From assembly GCA_902802815.1 (NCBI GenBank), contig CADCNQ010000011.1, positions 1 to 64,000 of the forward strand: 64,000 bases of DNA, written 5' to 3'. Shown piece by piece: positions 35,894-45,406 of this stretch. This stretch comes from an uncultured Bacteroidales bacterium (GTDB lineage: Bacteria > Bacteroidota > Bacteroidia > Bacteroidales > Bacteroidaceae). The notes beneath the pieces were generated by a model. The model was given only the letters and a program-made list of their open reading frames with translations. It was not told where the DNA came from and searched no databases. Position 1 is the stretch's first letter; each line of letters begins with the position of its first letter. The position numbers were made by a program, and so were the translations under genes.

Positions 35894-35948
35894 ATCTATC
35901 GGGCATCTATCGGGCATCTATCGAGGATGTATCGGGGATGTATCGGAA
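35894..35948. repeat. Five tandem copies of a second 11-bp unit
   Basis: ATCTATCGGGC (twice), ATCTATCGAGG, ATGTATCGGGG and ATGTATCGGAA follow without gaps. The sequence differs from the array at 35725-35823, but the 11-bp period is the same. It ends about 138 bases before the CE8-GH5 promoter box. Confidence 0.88.
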
Positions 35949-36086
35949 AAACCCGACTGATAACCGACGGAAAACAGAGAGCTGATGCATCTCACCAAAG
36001 GACTTCCTGCGCACCGGTCACAGAGAAATATATGCTCAGTTTGAGAACTTTCAACACTAAACAGCATACTTTAAACAAAAAAATCG

Positions 36087-36094
36087 TATCTTTG
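36087..36094 (+). promoter_or_regulatory. TAnnTTTG box for the CE8-GH5 gene
   Basis: TATCTTTG ends eight bases before ATG 36103. The predicted transcript would start at about the start codon. Confidence 0.65.
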
Positions 36095-36102
36095 CAGCCG
36101 TG

Positions 36103-38454
36103 ATGAGAAAAATACGGGGAATCATATCTGTATGTATGGTGTGCTGCAGCATCTGTGCGGCAAAGCCGGAACGCGGCAACTACGACTTCATCGTGCCGGA
36201 CAGCGGGAGTTTCACAGAGGCTGTAAACGCAGCAAACCTGCGCCCGGACAAAACGCAGCGCTACCGCATATTCATCAGGGCCGGAAAGCACCTCAGCAAA
36301 GGAGACGGAACGCCCATGAAGGTGACCGCAGACGGAAAGGAAATCACCGTGCCGAGCCCCATCACGACACTCACGGCACCCAACACCAGCATCTGCGGGG
36401 AGGGAATGGAGCTGTCGCTGATAGAATCCGTGCCCGAATACGAGGGAATAGGCATCACGTCCACACTGTTCGTCAAAGGGGCAGACAGCACATACATACA
36501 GGGGATGGAACTCTGGTCGAACTTCAACGCAGACCCCAAGGCTTTCGCCAACCGCTCTGTAGCACTGCGCGAAAGGAGTTGCCGGGGAAACATACTCACG
36601 GACGTGTCGCTGAAAAGCAACCAGGACACATACTACACCAACGGCGACGGCACCACATATCTGGAGCGCTGCAAAGTGCAGGGCACGGTGGACTTCATCT
36701 GCGGCGGAGGCACGGTCTACTTCAACCGCTGCGACATAGTGGTGAGGGCGCGCGGAGGCAAAGGAGACGTCATCTGCGCTCCGTCCACAGAGACAGGGCG
36801 CCACTACGGATACGTATTCAACCGCTGCCGCATCCTTGGAGCAGAGGAGCAGGACAACAGATTCCTGCTGGGACGTCCCTGGCACAACGAACCGCGGGCC
36901 GTATTCCTCCACACAGAGATGCTGCTCACCCCGCATCCGGGCGGATGGACGGAAATGCACGGCACCCTGCCCCGTCTGTTTGCAGAATACGGAAGCACGG
37001 ACAGCAACGGAAAACCCACAGACACAGGGAAACGGCGCACACACTACCGTAACAGGGACGGCGAGGAAACGGCTGCAGCCCACCCCGCCACACTCACACC
37101 CGAAGAGGCGGCACAATACACCACCGACGACGTCTTCCCCGGATGGCATCCGGAGAGAAGCACAGAACAGGTGATGCCGCCCGCTGTACGCAAAAGCGGA
37201 AAGACGCTCTCGTGGGACGACATCCCGGAAGCCTTTCTCTACGCCGTCTGCCGCAACGGCATCGTGACGGCATTCACCACGGAACCGCACTACAGGATAC
37301 CGCGAACCGACGCAAAAGACTCCCGCTACACCGTCCGCTGCGCCAACCGCTACGGAGGACTGGGCCCGCACAGCGACGAGATTTCCTCCACGACAGAGAC
37401 AGCACAGGAGGCCGTGAGGAAAATGACAGCGGGATGGAATCTGGGGAACACCCTGGATGCCTTCAATGGCAGTATCGGCCGGGGAGCACCTGCAGAACGC
37501 TACGAGACATGCTGGGGACAACCCGTCACAGAAGCGTTTCTCATGAAGAAAATGGCGGAAAAGGGGTTCACCGCAATACGGGTGCCTGTGACGTGGTGGC
37601 CGCATATGGATGAAGAAGGAAACGTCGACAGCGCGTGGATGGACCGGGTGGAGACGGTGGTGAAATATGTGCTCGACAACGGCATGTACTGCATCCTCAA
37701 CGTGCATCACGACACCGGAGCCTCTGCTGAAGCCTGGCTCAAAGCCGACAGCACGAGCTATGCCACAAATCACGAAAGGTTCAGGAAACTGTGGACGCAG
37801 ATAGCCGTCCGCTTCAGGAAATACGGCGGAAAACTGCTCTTCGAGGGCTACAATGAGATGCTGACGGGCAACAACGCCGGTGCGCAATGGGGCGAACCGA
37901 AAAACCTGAAAAACCTCGACGTCGTCAACCGCTATGCGCAGGATTTCGTGAATGCCGTGCGTGCCACCGGAGGCAACAACACATACCGCAACCTGATTGT
38001 CAACACCTACTCCGGAGCACACACAAAAAACACGCTGGCTGCCTTCAAGGTGCCCGCAGACCCCTGCGGAAATCAGCAGCACCTGGCCGTAGAGGTGCAC
38101 ACCTACGACCCCTGGAACTGGGTGAACACGGAGAATATGAAATGGACGGCACGCTGCACGAAAGAGGTGACATGCCTGTTTGACGACATCAACAAAGCGT
38201 TTATCAGCAAGGGATATCCCGTCGTCATAGGAGAATACGGCTCCAACGGCGTCAACGAGAAAACCATCAACGGGCACTCCGGCAACGCAGAGAAAGCGGA
38301 AGCTGGACGTCAGGCTGCCGACATCACACGTCTCTGCAGGAAATACGGCGCAGCAGCATTCTACTGGATGGGTATCGTGGACGGAAACGACCGCAAGGAA
38401 GACTGTTTCAATTTCAGTATGGAACAGGTAGCAGACTCCATCGTGGCGCATTAA
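36103..38454 (+). CDS. Secreted pectinesterase (CE8) - GH5 endoglucanase fusion
   Basis: The 783-residue protein has a signal peptide (about residues 1-20). The CE8 pectin methylesterase beta-helix follows (about 25-310): ALRERSCRGN, NQDTYYTNGD, the catalytic Asp segment GTVDFICGGGTVYFNRC, and GRPWHNEPRAVF. After a fibronectin-like linker (about 345-415) comes a GH5 domain (about 420-783): GWNLGNTLDAF, AIRVPVTWWPH, NVHHD, acid/base Glu585 in EGYNEM and nucleophile Glu711 in VIGEYGS. It would both de-esterify pectin and cut a beta-glucan or mannan backbone. A GTG at 36100 is an unneeded alternative start. Confidence 0.88.
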   Translation: MRKIRGIISVCMVCCSICAAKPERGNYDFIVPDSGSFTEAVNAANLRPDKTQRYRIFIRAGKHLSKGDGTPMKVTADGKEITVPSPITTLTAPNTSICGEGMELSLIESVPEYEGIGITSTLFVKGADSTYIQGMELWSNFNADPKAFANRSVALRERSCRGNILTDVSLKSNQDTYYTNGDGTTYLERCKVQGTVDFICGGGTVYFNRCDIVVRARGGKGDVICAPSTETGRHYGYVFNRCRILGAEEQDNRFLLGRPWHNEPRAVFLHTEMLLTPHPGGWTEMHGTLPRLFAEYGSTDSNGKPTDTGKRRTHYRNRDGEETAAAHPATLTPEEAAQYTTDDVFPGWHPERSTEQVMPPAVRKSGKTLSWDDIPEAFLYAVCRNGIVTAFTTEPHYRIPRTDAKDSRYTVRCANRYGGLGPHSDEISSTTETAQEAVRKMTAGWNLGNTLDAFNGSIGRGAPAERYETCWGQPVTEAFLMKKMAEKGFTAIRVPVTWWPHMDEEGNVDSAWMDRVETVVKYVLDNGMYCILNVHHDTGASAEAWLKADSTSYATNHERFRKLWTQIAVRFRKYGGKLLFEGYNEMLTGNNAGAQWGEPKNLKNLDVVNRYAQDFVNAVRATGGNNTYRNLIVNTYSGAHTKNTLAAFKVPADPCGNQQHLAVEVHTYDPWNWVNTENMKWTARCTKEVTCLFDDINKAFISKGYPVVIGEYGSNGVNEKTINGHSGNAEKAEAGRQAADITRLCRKYGAAAFYWMGIVDGNDRKEDCFNFSMEQVADSIVAH

Positions 38455-38503
38455 AAAACCTTAAACTTTAAACTCCAAACTCTAAACTTTCAACTAATTT
38501 CCG

Positions 38504-38511
38504 TACCTTTG
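38504..38511 (+). promoter_or_regulatory. TAnnTTTG box for the dipeptidyl-peptidase gene
   Basis: TACCTTTG lies 28 bases before ATG 38540. The 50 bases before it are a short-period array of TAAACTTT/AAACTCC-like units. Confidence 0.65.
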
Positions 38512-38539
38512 CATGTAAATAATGTAAAAGTACGACGAA

Positions 38540-40606
38540 ATGAGACGTTTATGGCTTATCAGCGGCCTGACAGCTATACAGGCGGCAGCCTTTGCGCAAG
38601 GTGCCATAGAAGACTACCAGAGAGCCTACGGGCTGTATGAAAAATGCAAACCCGCGCTGGTGAGCGGATGGGTGAGCAACGTGAAGTGGACAAGCGACTC
38701 TACATACGAACTGCAGTACTACTCCGACCCCGCACCCCAGCGCCCGAGAAACCAGCAGAACCCGCGCATGCAGGACTACGCCACAAAACAGGGTCCGCAG
38801 AAACTGGAGCGCCACTGGATGAACGAGGACAGCGAGCGCTGGGGCACACCCGCCCTCTCGCCCGACAGCACGATGAAGGCGTATATCAAAAACGACAACA
38901 TCTACGTGTCGAAAACCGACGGCAGCCAGGAACGCGCACTCTCGACGGACGGCACGCTGGGCGCATACTACAGCACACGAATACAATGGAGCCCCGACGG
39001 AAAATACGTGGCAGCATGCCGCATACACCCCGTCAGCCAGAAGAGATACGTCTACTACGTGGAGTCGTCGCCCAAGACACAGCTCCAGCCCATACTCCAC
39101 CAGCAGGAATACGCCAAGCCCGGCGACGAGCGCACACAGAAGACACCCTGCATCTTCGAGGTGAAGACCGGCAGAGCCGTCATTCCCGACAACACGCTCT
39201 TCTCACAGCAGTACGACCTGTGGGGACCCGAGTGGCTGGAGGACGGCAGGACACTCGTGTTCGAATACAACGAGAGAGGTCACAAGGTGTTCCGCGTGCT
39301 GGCTCTCGACGCTGAGACGGGCGAAGTGCGCACCGTCATCGAGGAGACAAGCAAGACGTTCGTGAACTACAGCCGACACTTCCGCCACAACCTCAAAGGA
39401 GGCGAGCGGATGATATGGATGAGCGAGCGCGACAACTGGAACCATCTCTACCTCTACGACGTGAAGAAAGGCAAGGTGGAGCGCCAGTTGACGAAGGGAG
39501 AATGGGTGGTAAGACAAGTTCTACGAGTGGATGAAGAAAAAGGACTTATATTCTTCACTGCAAGCGGATTAAACAAAGACGAAGACCCGTATCATGTGCA
39601 CTATTGCGTGGTGGGAATCGACGGCAAGGGTATGCGCGACCTCACTCCCGAAAGGGCTAATCACAAGGCCGTGTTCAACGAGAGCTACACCCGTTTCGTG
39701 GACACCTATTCACGCGCCGACCTGGCACCCGTGACGGTGCTTCGCGACATGAACGGAACGGGCGGTGCGACGGTGCTGGCTCGCGCCGACATATCGAAGA
39801 TAGAGGCCAACGGATGGAAGGCTCCCGAGATATTCACAGCTCCCGGACGTGACGGCAAGACACCGATGTGGGGACTCATCTACCGTCCCACGAATTTCGA
39901 CCCGTCACGCTCCTATCCTATCATAGAATACATCTATTCGGGCCCCGGCGACGCCTACGTGCCGAAGAGTTTCCAGTCGTACAACGGATATATATCCTCG
40001 CTGGCCGAACTCGGATTCATCGTGGTGCAGCTCGACGCGATGGGCACCTCATACAGAGGCAAGGCTTTTGAAGAAGTGTGCTACAAGAACCTGAAGGATG
40101 CCGGCCTGCCCGACCGCATCGAATGGATAAAGGCTGCTGCAAAGCGCTATCCGTATATGGACATCGACCGCGTGGGCATCTACGGATGCTCGGCCGGCGG
40201 ACAGGAGAGCACTACGGCTGTACTGCTGCACGGAGACTTCTACAAGGCTGCATTCTCCGCATGCGGATGCCACGACAACAGGATGGACAAGATTTGGTGG
40301 AACGAGCAGTGGATGGGATATCCCGTAGACTCCAGCTACGTGGAATGCTCCAACGTGGAGAACGCCCACCTGCTGGAACGCCCGCTGATGCTCCTTGTGG
40401 GCGAACTGGACGACAATGTGGATCCGGCCAGTACGATGCAGGTGGTGAACGCACTGGTGAAAGCCGGCAAGGACTTCGAGCTCGTAGTGCTCCCCGGCGA
40501 ACATCACACAATGGGCGGCAGCTACGGAGAACACAAGCGCTACGACTTCTTCGTGAAGAATCTGATGGGAGTGAATCCTCCCAAGTGGAACGACCTGAAG
40601 AAATAA
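38540..40606 (+). CDS. Secreted dipeptidyl-peptidase-IV-like serine protease (S9)
   Basis: The 688-residue protein starts with a signal peptide (about residues 1-19). A DPP-IV-type beta-propeller follows (about 30-420: WSPDGKYVA, WMSERDNWNHLYLYD), then an alpha/beta hydrolase domain. The nucleophile is Ser551 in GCS551AGG, the acid is Asp624/625 in GELDDNVDP, and the His is 655 or 656 in GEHHTMGG. S9B enzymes release dipeptides, often Xaa-Pro, in the periplasm. The nucleophile motif is GCSAGG rather than the usual GWSYGG. The GH127 gene starts three bases after its stop, so the two are co-transcribed. Confidence 0.88.
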   Translation: MRRLWLISGLTAIQAAAFAQGAIEDYQRAYGLYEKCKPALVSGWVSNVKWTSDSTYELQYYSDPAPQRPRNQQNPRMQDYATKQGPQKLERHWMNEDSERWGTPALSPDSTMKAYIKNDNIYVSKTDGSQERALSTDGTLGAYYSTRIQWSPDGKYVAACRIHPVSQKRYVYYVESSPKTQLQPILHQQEYAKPGDERTQKTPCIFEVKTGRAVIPDNTLFSQQYDLWGPEWLEDGRTLVFEYNERGHKVFRVLALDAETGEVRTVIEETSKTFVNYSRHFRHNLKGGERMIWMSERDNWNHLYLYDVKKGKVERQLTKGEWVVRQVLRVDEEKGLIFFTASGLNKDEDPYHVHYCVVGIDGKGMRDLTPERANHKAVFNESYTRFVDTYSRADLAPVTVLRDMNGTGGATVLARADISKIEANGWKAPEIFTAPGRDGKTPMWGLIYRPTNFDPSRSYPIIEYIYSGPGDAYVPKSFQSYNGYISSLAELGFIVVQLDAMGTSYRGKAFEEVCYKNLKDAGLPDRIEWIKAAAKRYPYMDIDRVGIYGCSAGGQESTTAVLLHGDFYKAAFSACGCHDNRMDKIWWNEQWMGYPVDSSYVECSNVENAHLLERPLMLLVGELDDNVDPASTMQVVNALVKAGKDFELVVLPGEHHTMGGSYGEHKRYDFFVKNLMGVNPPKWNDLKK

Positions 40607-40609
40607 GCG

Positions 40610-43165
40610 ATGAGAAGACTGCTGACCTCGATACTACTGTTCACCGGCCTGCTGCAGGGACTTTCCGCCCGGGAGGATATACGTCTCACCACAGAGGAAG
40701 GCACCGTAGCGATGCTCCCCGCCGCTGTGTGGAACGGCAAGGAATGGAAGCAGGTGAAATGGAGCAACAGCGCACGACACACAGAGGAGGAAGAAGCTGC
40801 ACTGAAGGCCGGAAGCGAGTATGACGTGGAGGGCATCATTCTGGGAAGCGACCGGACGGTGACGGCACATGTCACAGTGACAAAAAAAGCCGCCAAGCCG
40901 CTCATACCCACAATAAAGGCCCGTCCCCTGCCGCTCGGCTGCGTACAGCTCACTGGCGACAACATACTCACACGCAACCGCGACCGCGACATAGCACTGC
41001 TGCTCTCACTGGACGTGTCGCAGCAACTCTACAACTACTACGACACATACGGACTCCCCACGGAAGGAATGACCGTATCGGACGGATGGGATTCGCCCAC
41101 CACAAAACTCAAGGGACACGGCACCGGTCACTGGCTCTCGGCGCTGGCTCTGGCCTACGCATCGACAGCCGACGAGGCACACAGGGCACAGCACAATGCC
41201 CTGCTGGAAAGGATGCGCACGGCTGTGAAGACAATGCGTATGTGTCAGGAGCGCACCTTCGTGTGGAGCGACTCGCTGGGACGATACTTCGAGGCACGCG
41301 ACCTGCTGCCCGGAGAATCACTTCAGGAGGCGCAGGGCACATGGGAGGCCTTCAATGCATACAAGAAAGACTACCGCCACTACGGATACGGATACATCAA
41401 TGCCATACCCGCACAGCATTGCGCACTGATTGAGGCTTTCCGTCCCTACAACAACGAGAAATGGGTGTGGGCCCCCTACTACACCGTACACAAACAGCTG
41501 GCAGGACTCTGCGACATAGCGGAATACGTGGACGACAAGGAGGTGGCCGCAACGGCTCTCAGCGTGGCACGCGACATGGGCCTGTGGGTATGGAACCGTC
41601 TGCACTACCGCACCACAGCGGAGCAGCGCGCCAGGATGTGGAATATGTATATCGCGGGTGAAGTGGGCGGTATGCAGGAAGTGCTCGCAAGGTTGGCATC
41701 GCTCGTGCCCGCGGAGAAGCAGCGCTTCACAGAGACCGCCGCATATTTCGACGCACCCGTCTTCTACGAGCCTCTCTCAAAGGGTATTGACGACATACGC
41801 ACACGCCACGCAAACCAGCACATACCGATGATAACAGGTGCGCTCCGCCTCTACGGAGAGAACGGTCAGGCGTACTACTACAACATAGCATCCAACTTCT
41901 GGGACCTGCTGCAGGGACGCTACATCTACGCGCCCGGAGGAGTGGGCAACGGCGAGATGTTCCGCCAACCGTACGCACAGATGGTGAGCATGCTGCCCCA
42001 CCCCAATATCAATGAGACGTGCTGCGCATACAATCTCATGAAACTCTCACGCGACCTTGCCTGCTACCGTCCCGACGACGCACGTTATATGGATTACGCA
42101 GAGCGGCTGCTGTCGAATCAGATTGTAGGTTCGCTCTCACCGGAGCGCTGGGCCGTCTGCTACCAGTATGCCGTAGGTGCGGACGCAGAGAAGCCCTTCG
42201 GCAACGAGACTCCGCAGGCCACCTGCTGCGGCGGTACGGGAGTGGAGAACCACGTGCGCTATCAGGAATGCTGCTACTATACGGGCGGCGACACACTGTG
42301 GGTGAATCTCTATCTGCCCACGCTGGCCGTGTGGAAGGAGAAGGGAATGACTGTCAGCATGGAAGGCACATGGCCGATGGAAAGCGCTTCGCTCAGCATC
42401 CGCAGCGAACTGCCCGTCACAGTAAAACTGCGCGTCCCCTATTGGGCCACAAAGGGATTCCGCGTAAGTATCAACGGCAAGAAACTGAAAGGGAAAGCAC
42501 AACCCTCCTCCTATATCGAACTGCCCTCGCGGAAATGGGAAGAAGGCGACACCGTAACTGTCGAGATGCCGTTCTCCGAACATCTGTGCTACGGCCCCGA
42601 CCCCGTGGACGGCGAATGGCTGGCATGCCACATGAGAGGTCCGCTGGCAATGGTGACACAGGACGGAGGCAACAGTTTCCTGCCCGACTACCTGTATCAG
42701 GGAAAGGCCACCCATTATCTGAAGGCCGGAACCGTGAAGACGAAACACGGAGGCGACGTGAAGAGGACGGCTTTGGTGGACGCCCTCACACTGGCACGCG
42801 AGCGTTGGGAACACGGGGAACAGTGGGCTCCGCACGGATTGCGACGCCTCACACGCCAGATGAGAGAGAGTGAGAACGTGCTCTCCAACCCCTCTGCCAC
42901 ACAGGAACAGATAGATGCACAGGCATCCACACTCTCCGTGATACTCAACGGCATGCGTCCCTCCACTCTTGCCGAACCGGAAGATGTGGCTTCGCTGCAG
43001 GAGAGAGTGAAGAAACTTCGCGCAGAGGGAACACCCGGCGAGGCACTCAATGAGGCTCTTGAATACGCAGAGATGGTGATACGCTACGTCATCGACGGAA
43101 GCGGCACACACGACTTGATACACAAGGCAGAAGAAAAACTCCTGCCGTTTGAGCATAAAAGGTAA
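40610..43165 (+). CDS. Secreted GH127-type beta-L-arabinofuranosidase-like enzyme
   Basis: The 851-residue protein has a signal peptide (about residues 1-20). Its (alpha/alpha)6-barrel is of the GH127/DUF1680 family (about 100-610): QLYNYYDTYGLP, GWDSPTTKLKGHGTGHWLSA and YNLMKLSRDL. The zinc-bound cysteine nucleophile set known from HypBA1 is present: Glu469-Thr-Cys471 (NETCC) and Cys539-Cys540 (TCCGGTGVEN). The family removes L-arabinofuranose from pectic side chains and glycoproteins. A C-terminal helical extension of about 120 residues is not recognised. It is coupled with the upstream S9 protease gene. Confidence 0.9.
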   Translation: MRRLLTSILLFTGLLQGLSAREDIRLTTEEGTVAMLPAAVWNGKEWKQVKWSNSARHTEEEEAALKAGSEYDVEGIILGSDRTVTAHVTVTKKAAKPLIPTIKARPLPLGCVQLTGDNILTRNRDRDIALLLSLDVSQQLYNYYDTYGLPTEGMTVSDGWDSPTTKLKGHGTGHWLSALALAYASTADEAHRAQHNALLERMRTAVKTMRMCQERTFVWSDSLGRYFEARDLLPGESLQEAQGTWEAFNAYKKDYRHYGYGYINAIPAQHCALIEAFRPYNNEKWVWAPYYTVHKQLAGLCDIAEYVDDKEVAATALSVARDMGLWVWNRLHYRTTAEQRARMWNMYIAGEVGGMQEVLARLASLVPAEKQRFTETAAYFDAPVFYEPLSKGIDDIRTRHANQHIPMITGALRLYGENGQAYYYNIASNFWDLLQGRYIYAPGGVGNGEMFRQPYAQMVSMLPHPNINETCCAYNLMKLSRDLACYRPDDARYMDYAERLLSNQIVGSLSPERWAVCYQYAVGADAEKPFGNETPQATCCGGTGVENHVRYQECCYYTGGDTLWVNLYLPTLAVWKEKGMTVSMEGTWPMESASLSIRSELPVTVKLRVPYWATKGFRVSINGKKLKGKAQPSSYIELPSRKWEEGDTVTVEMPFSEHLCYGPDPVDGEWLACHMRGPLAMVTQDGGNSFLPDYLYQGKATHYLKAGTVKTKHGGDVKRTALVDALTLARERWEHGEQWAPHGLRRLTRQMRESENVLSNPSATQEQIDAQASTLSVILNGMRPSTLAEPEDVASLQERVKKLRAEGTPGEALNEALEYAEMVIRYVIDGSGTHDLIHKAEEKLLPFEHKR

Positions 43166-43170
43166 AAAGA

Positions 43171-44970
43171 ATGATTAGAAAATTTCTTGAACAGACGAGC
43201 TTCCGCTCCTACAAGGATTTCATGGAGCATTTCCGCGTCAATGTGCCGGAACACTTCAATTTCGCCTACGACGTGATTGACGCCTATGCCGAGACACAGC
43301 CACAAAAGGAAGCCATACTCTATACCAACGACGAGGGAGACGTGCGGCATCTCACCTATGGTGAATACAAAATGCTGTCCGATGAAGTGGCATCGTATCT
43401 GCACGCTCTGCATATCGTCAGAGGCGACCGTGTGATGCTCATACTGAAGCGCCGTCTGGAATGGTGGATTACGATGGCCGCGCTTCACAAGATAGGTGCT
43501 GTGGCCATTCCTGCCACCCACCTTCTCACCAGCAAGGATATCATCTTCCGCTGCCACGAGGCTGACATCAAAGCCATCATCACCGTGGGTGAAACGACCG
43601 TGCTGAAGAATGTCATCTCTGCACGCCCCTTCTGCCCCAGCGTGGAACAGTGTATCAGTATCGGTCCCGAGGTGCCGCAAAACTGGAAAAACCTCTGGCA
43701 GGGAGCAGCAATGGCACCTCCATTCAAAAGTCAGAAGGGAGAAAACGAGAAAACAGACAATTTCCTCATGTATTTCACCAGCGGCACAACGGGAAAACCC
43801 AAAATGGTGATGCACGATTTCAGTTATCCGCTGGCGCATATCGTCACTGCAGCATACTGGCACAACGTGAATTCCAAATCCGTACATCTCACGGTGGCGG
43901 ACACAGGTTGGGGAAAAGCCGTTTGGGGGAAATTCTACGGCCAGATGATATGCGGCGCCACAGTCTTCGTATATGACTTCGACGGACACTTCGAACCCAC
44001 AAAGTTGCTGGACAAGATGCAGGATTACCACATCACATCATTCTGCGCCCCTCCCACTGTGTACCGTTTCCTTGTGCGCGAAGACCTCTCCAAATGGGAT
44101 CTCTCATCACTTGAATACTGCACCACTGCTGGCGAGGCGCTGCACTCCTCTGTCTTCAAAGAGTGGAAGGAAAAGACCGGCATCACAATATACGAAGGCT
44201 ACGGACAGACAGAGACGACGCTTGTCTTGAGCAACTACTGCTTCGTGCGTCCCAAGCCCGGAAGTCTCGGACTTCCCAATCCGCAGTTCAATGTCGATGT
44301 GCTCGACGATGACGGACAGCCGGTAGGTCCCGGAGTGCACGGACGACTGGTGATACGAACCGGTCAGCAGTTGCAGACATTGAAGGGCCTGGGCGGCAGC
44401 ACACTCTTCCAGACAATACAGAAGAACATACACTCGCGCATGCAGAACATTATGTACTACCGCGAGCGTCCTTTGGGACTCTTCAAGGAATACTACCGCA
44501 ATCCTGAACTCACGCGCCGTGCACGCCACAACCGCATCTACTACACAGGCGATATCGTGTGGTATGACGAGGACGGATATTTCTGGTTTGTGGCACGTGC
44601 CGACGACATCATCAAGTCGAGCGGATATCGCATCGATCCCTTCGAAGTGGAGTCTGCCCTGATGAGTCACGAAGCCGTGCTGGAATGCGCCATCACCGGA
44701 GAACCGGATCCCATACGCGGAATGGTGGTGAAGGCAACGGTCGTACTGACATCCGAATTCAAGCAGATAGTCCGCAGCAACGACGGACGCGAAGCGCTGA
44801 CAAGAGAGCTCCAAAGCCACGTAAAGCGCGAAACCGCGCCTTACAAATATCCCCGCATCGTAGAGTTCGTAGACGAACTGCCTAAGACTATTTCCGGAAA
44901 GATACGCCGCTCAGCTATCAGAAATCACGAGTCCACTCCACTACAGACCCCTTCTGACGGGAAAGAGTGA
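43171..44970 (+). CDS. AMP-dependent acyl-CoA synthetase
   Basis: The 599-residue protein has the ANL-superfamily motifs: the P-loop-like YFTSGTTGKPKMVMH, YEGYGQTETTL, YTGDIVWYDEDGYFWFVARADDIIKSSGYRI, and the C-terminal lysine in LPKTISGKIRR. It activates a carboxylic acid to its CoA ester. The overall pattern is closest to medium-chain or acetyl-CoA-synthetase-like enzymes; substrate unknown. It follows GH127 by five bases. Its last 53 bases overlap the 3' end of nrdG on the other strand. Confidence 0.9.
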   Translation: MIRKFLEQTSFRSYKDFMEHFRVNVPEHFNFAYDVIDAYAETQPQKEAILYTNDEGDVRHLTYGEYKMLSDEVASYLHALHIVRGDRVMLILKRRLEWWITMAALHKIGAVAIPATHLLTSKDIIFRCHEADIKAIITVGETTVLKNVISARPFCPSVEQCISIGPEVPQNWKNLWQGAAMAPPFKSQKGENEKTDNFLMYFTSGTTGKPKMVMHDFSYPLAHIVTAAYWHNVNSKSVHLTVADTGWGKAVWGKFYGQMICGATVFVYDFDGHFEPTKLLDKMQDYHITSFCAPPTVYRFLVREDLSKWDLSSLEYCTTAGEALHSSVFKEWKEKTGITIYEGYGQTETTLVLSNYCFVRPKPGSLGLPNPQFNVDVLDDDGQPVGPGVHGRLVIRTGQQLQTLKGLGGSTLFQTIQKNIHSRMQNIMYYRERPLGLFKEYYRNPELTRRARHNRIYYTGDIVWYDEDGYFWFVARADDIIKSSGYRIDPFEVESALMSHEAVLECAITGEPDPIRGMVVKATVVLTSEFKQIVRSNDGREALTRELQSHVKRETAPYKYPRIVEFVDELPKTISGKIRRSAIRNHESTPLQTPSDGKE

Positions 44971-45406
44971 CATCGATGAGACGCTGATTGCTGCTGCCCC
45001 TGAAGAGTAAGTCCTCATCACGCAGCGACATCACAAAGGGTCCGTCCACCAGCACATCAATGTAGTCAAGCAGCGGTTTTGCCTTGGGAGGAAGATTCTC
45101 CCAGGTGAAACCCGTATATACCCATATCGTCTTGTCCGTCTCAGCCTTGATACGCTGCATCAGCGGCAGAAGGGCCTCAGCCTGATAGAGAGGATCACCT
45201 CCGGAGAAGGTGACATCGGCAAACTTATCAGCCTTTATCTCCTCCAGCATTTCATCCACAGTCATATCACGTCCTCCGTCAAAATCCCACGACTGGGGAT
45301 TATGACAGCCCGGACACTTGTGGGCACAGCCCGAGAGATAGAAACTCGTTCTAAATCCCGGGCCGTCTACTGTTGTGTCGTGCAGAATGTCAATAACTTT
45401 AATCAT
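44918..45406 (-). CDS. nrdG: Anaerobic ribonucleotide reductase activating enzyme NrdG
   Basis: The 162-residue radical-SAM protein carries the 4Fe-4S motif C27-x3-C31-x2-C34 (SGCAHKCPGCHNP) and SAM-binding segments such as TFSGGDPLYQ. It generates the glycyl radical on NrdD. The gene overlaps the end of nrdD by eight bases, so both are co-transcribed. It converges on the acyl-CoA synthetase gene with a 53-base overlap. Confidence 0.96.
   Translation of the reverse strand: MIKVIDILHDTTVDGPGFRTSFYLSGCAHKCPGCHNPQSWDFDGGRDMTVDEMLEEIKADKFADVTFSGGDPLYQAEALLPLMQRIKAETDKTIWVYTGFTWENLPPKAKPLLDYIDVLVDGPFVMSLRDEDLLFRGSSNQRLIDVTLSRQKGSVVEWTRDF

Noticed and set aside
35725..35948. A CRISPR array upstream of the CE8-GH5 gene.
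   Set aside because: The 11-bp units are contiguous and have no unique spacers.
35992..38451. An open minus-strand frame of 819 codons opposite the CE8-GH5 gene.
   Set aside because: It is antisense to a gene with intact catalytic motifs of two families. Its translation is rich in Cys, His and Val with no domain, as expected from the codon bias of the opposite strand.
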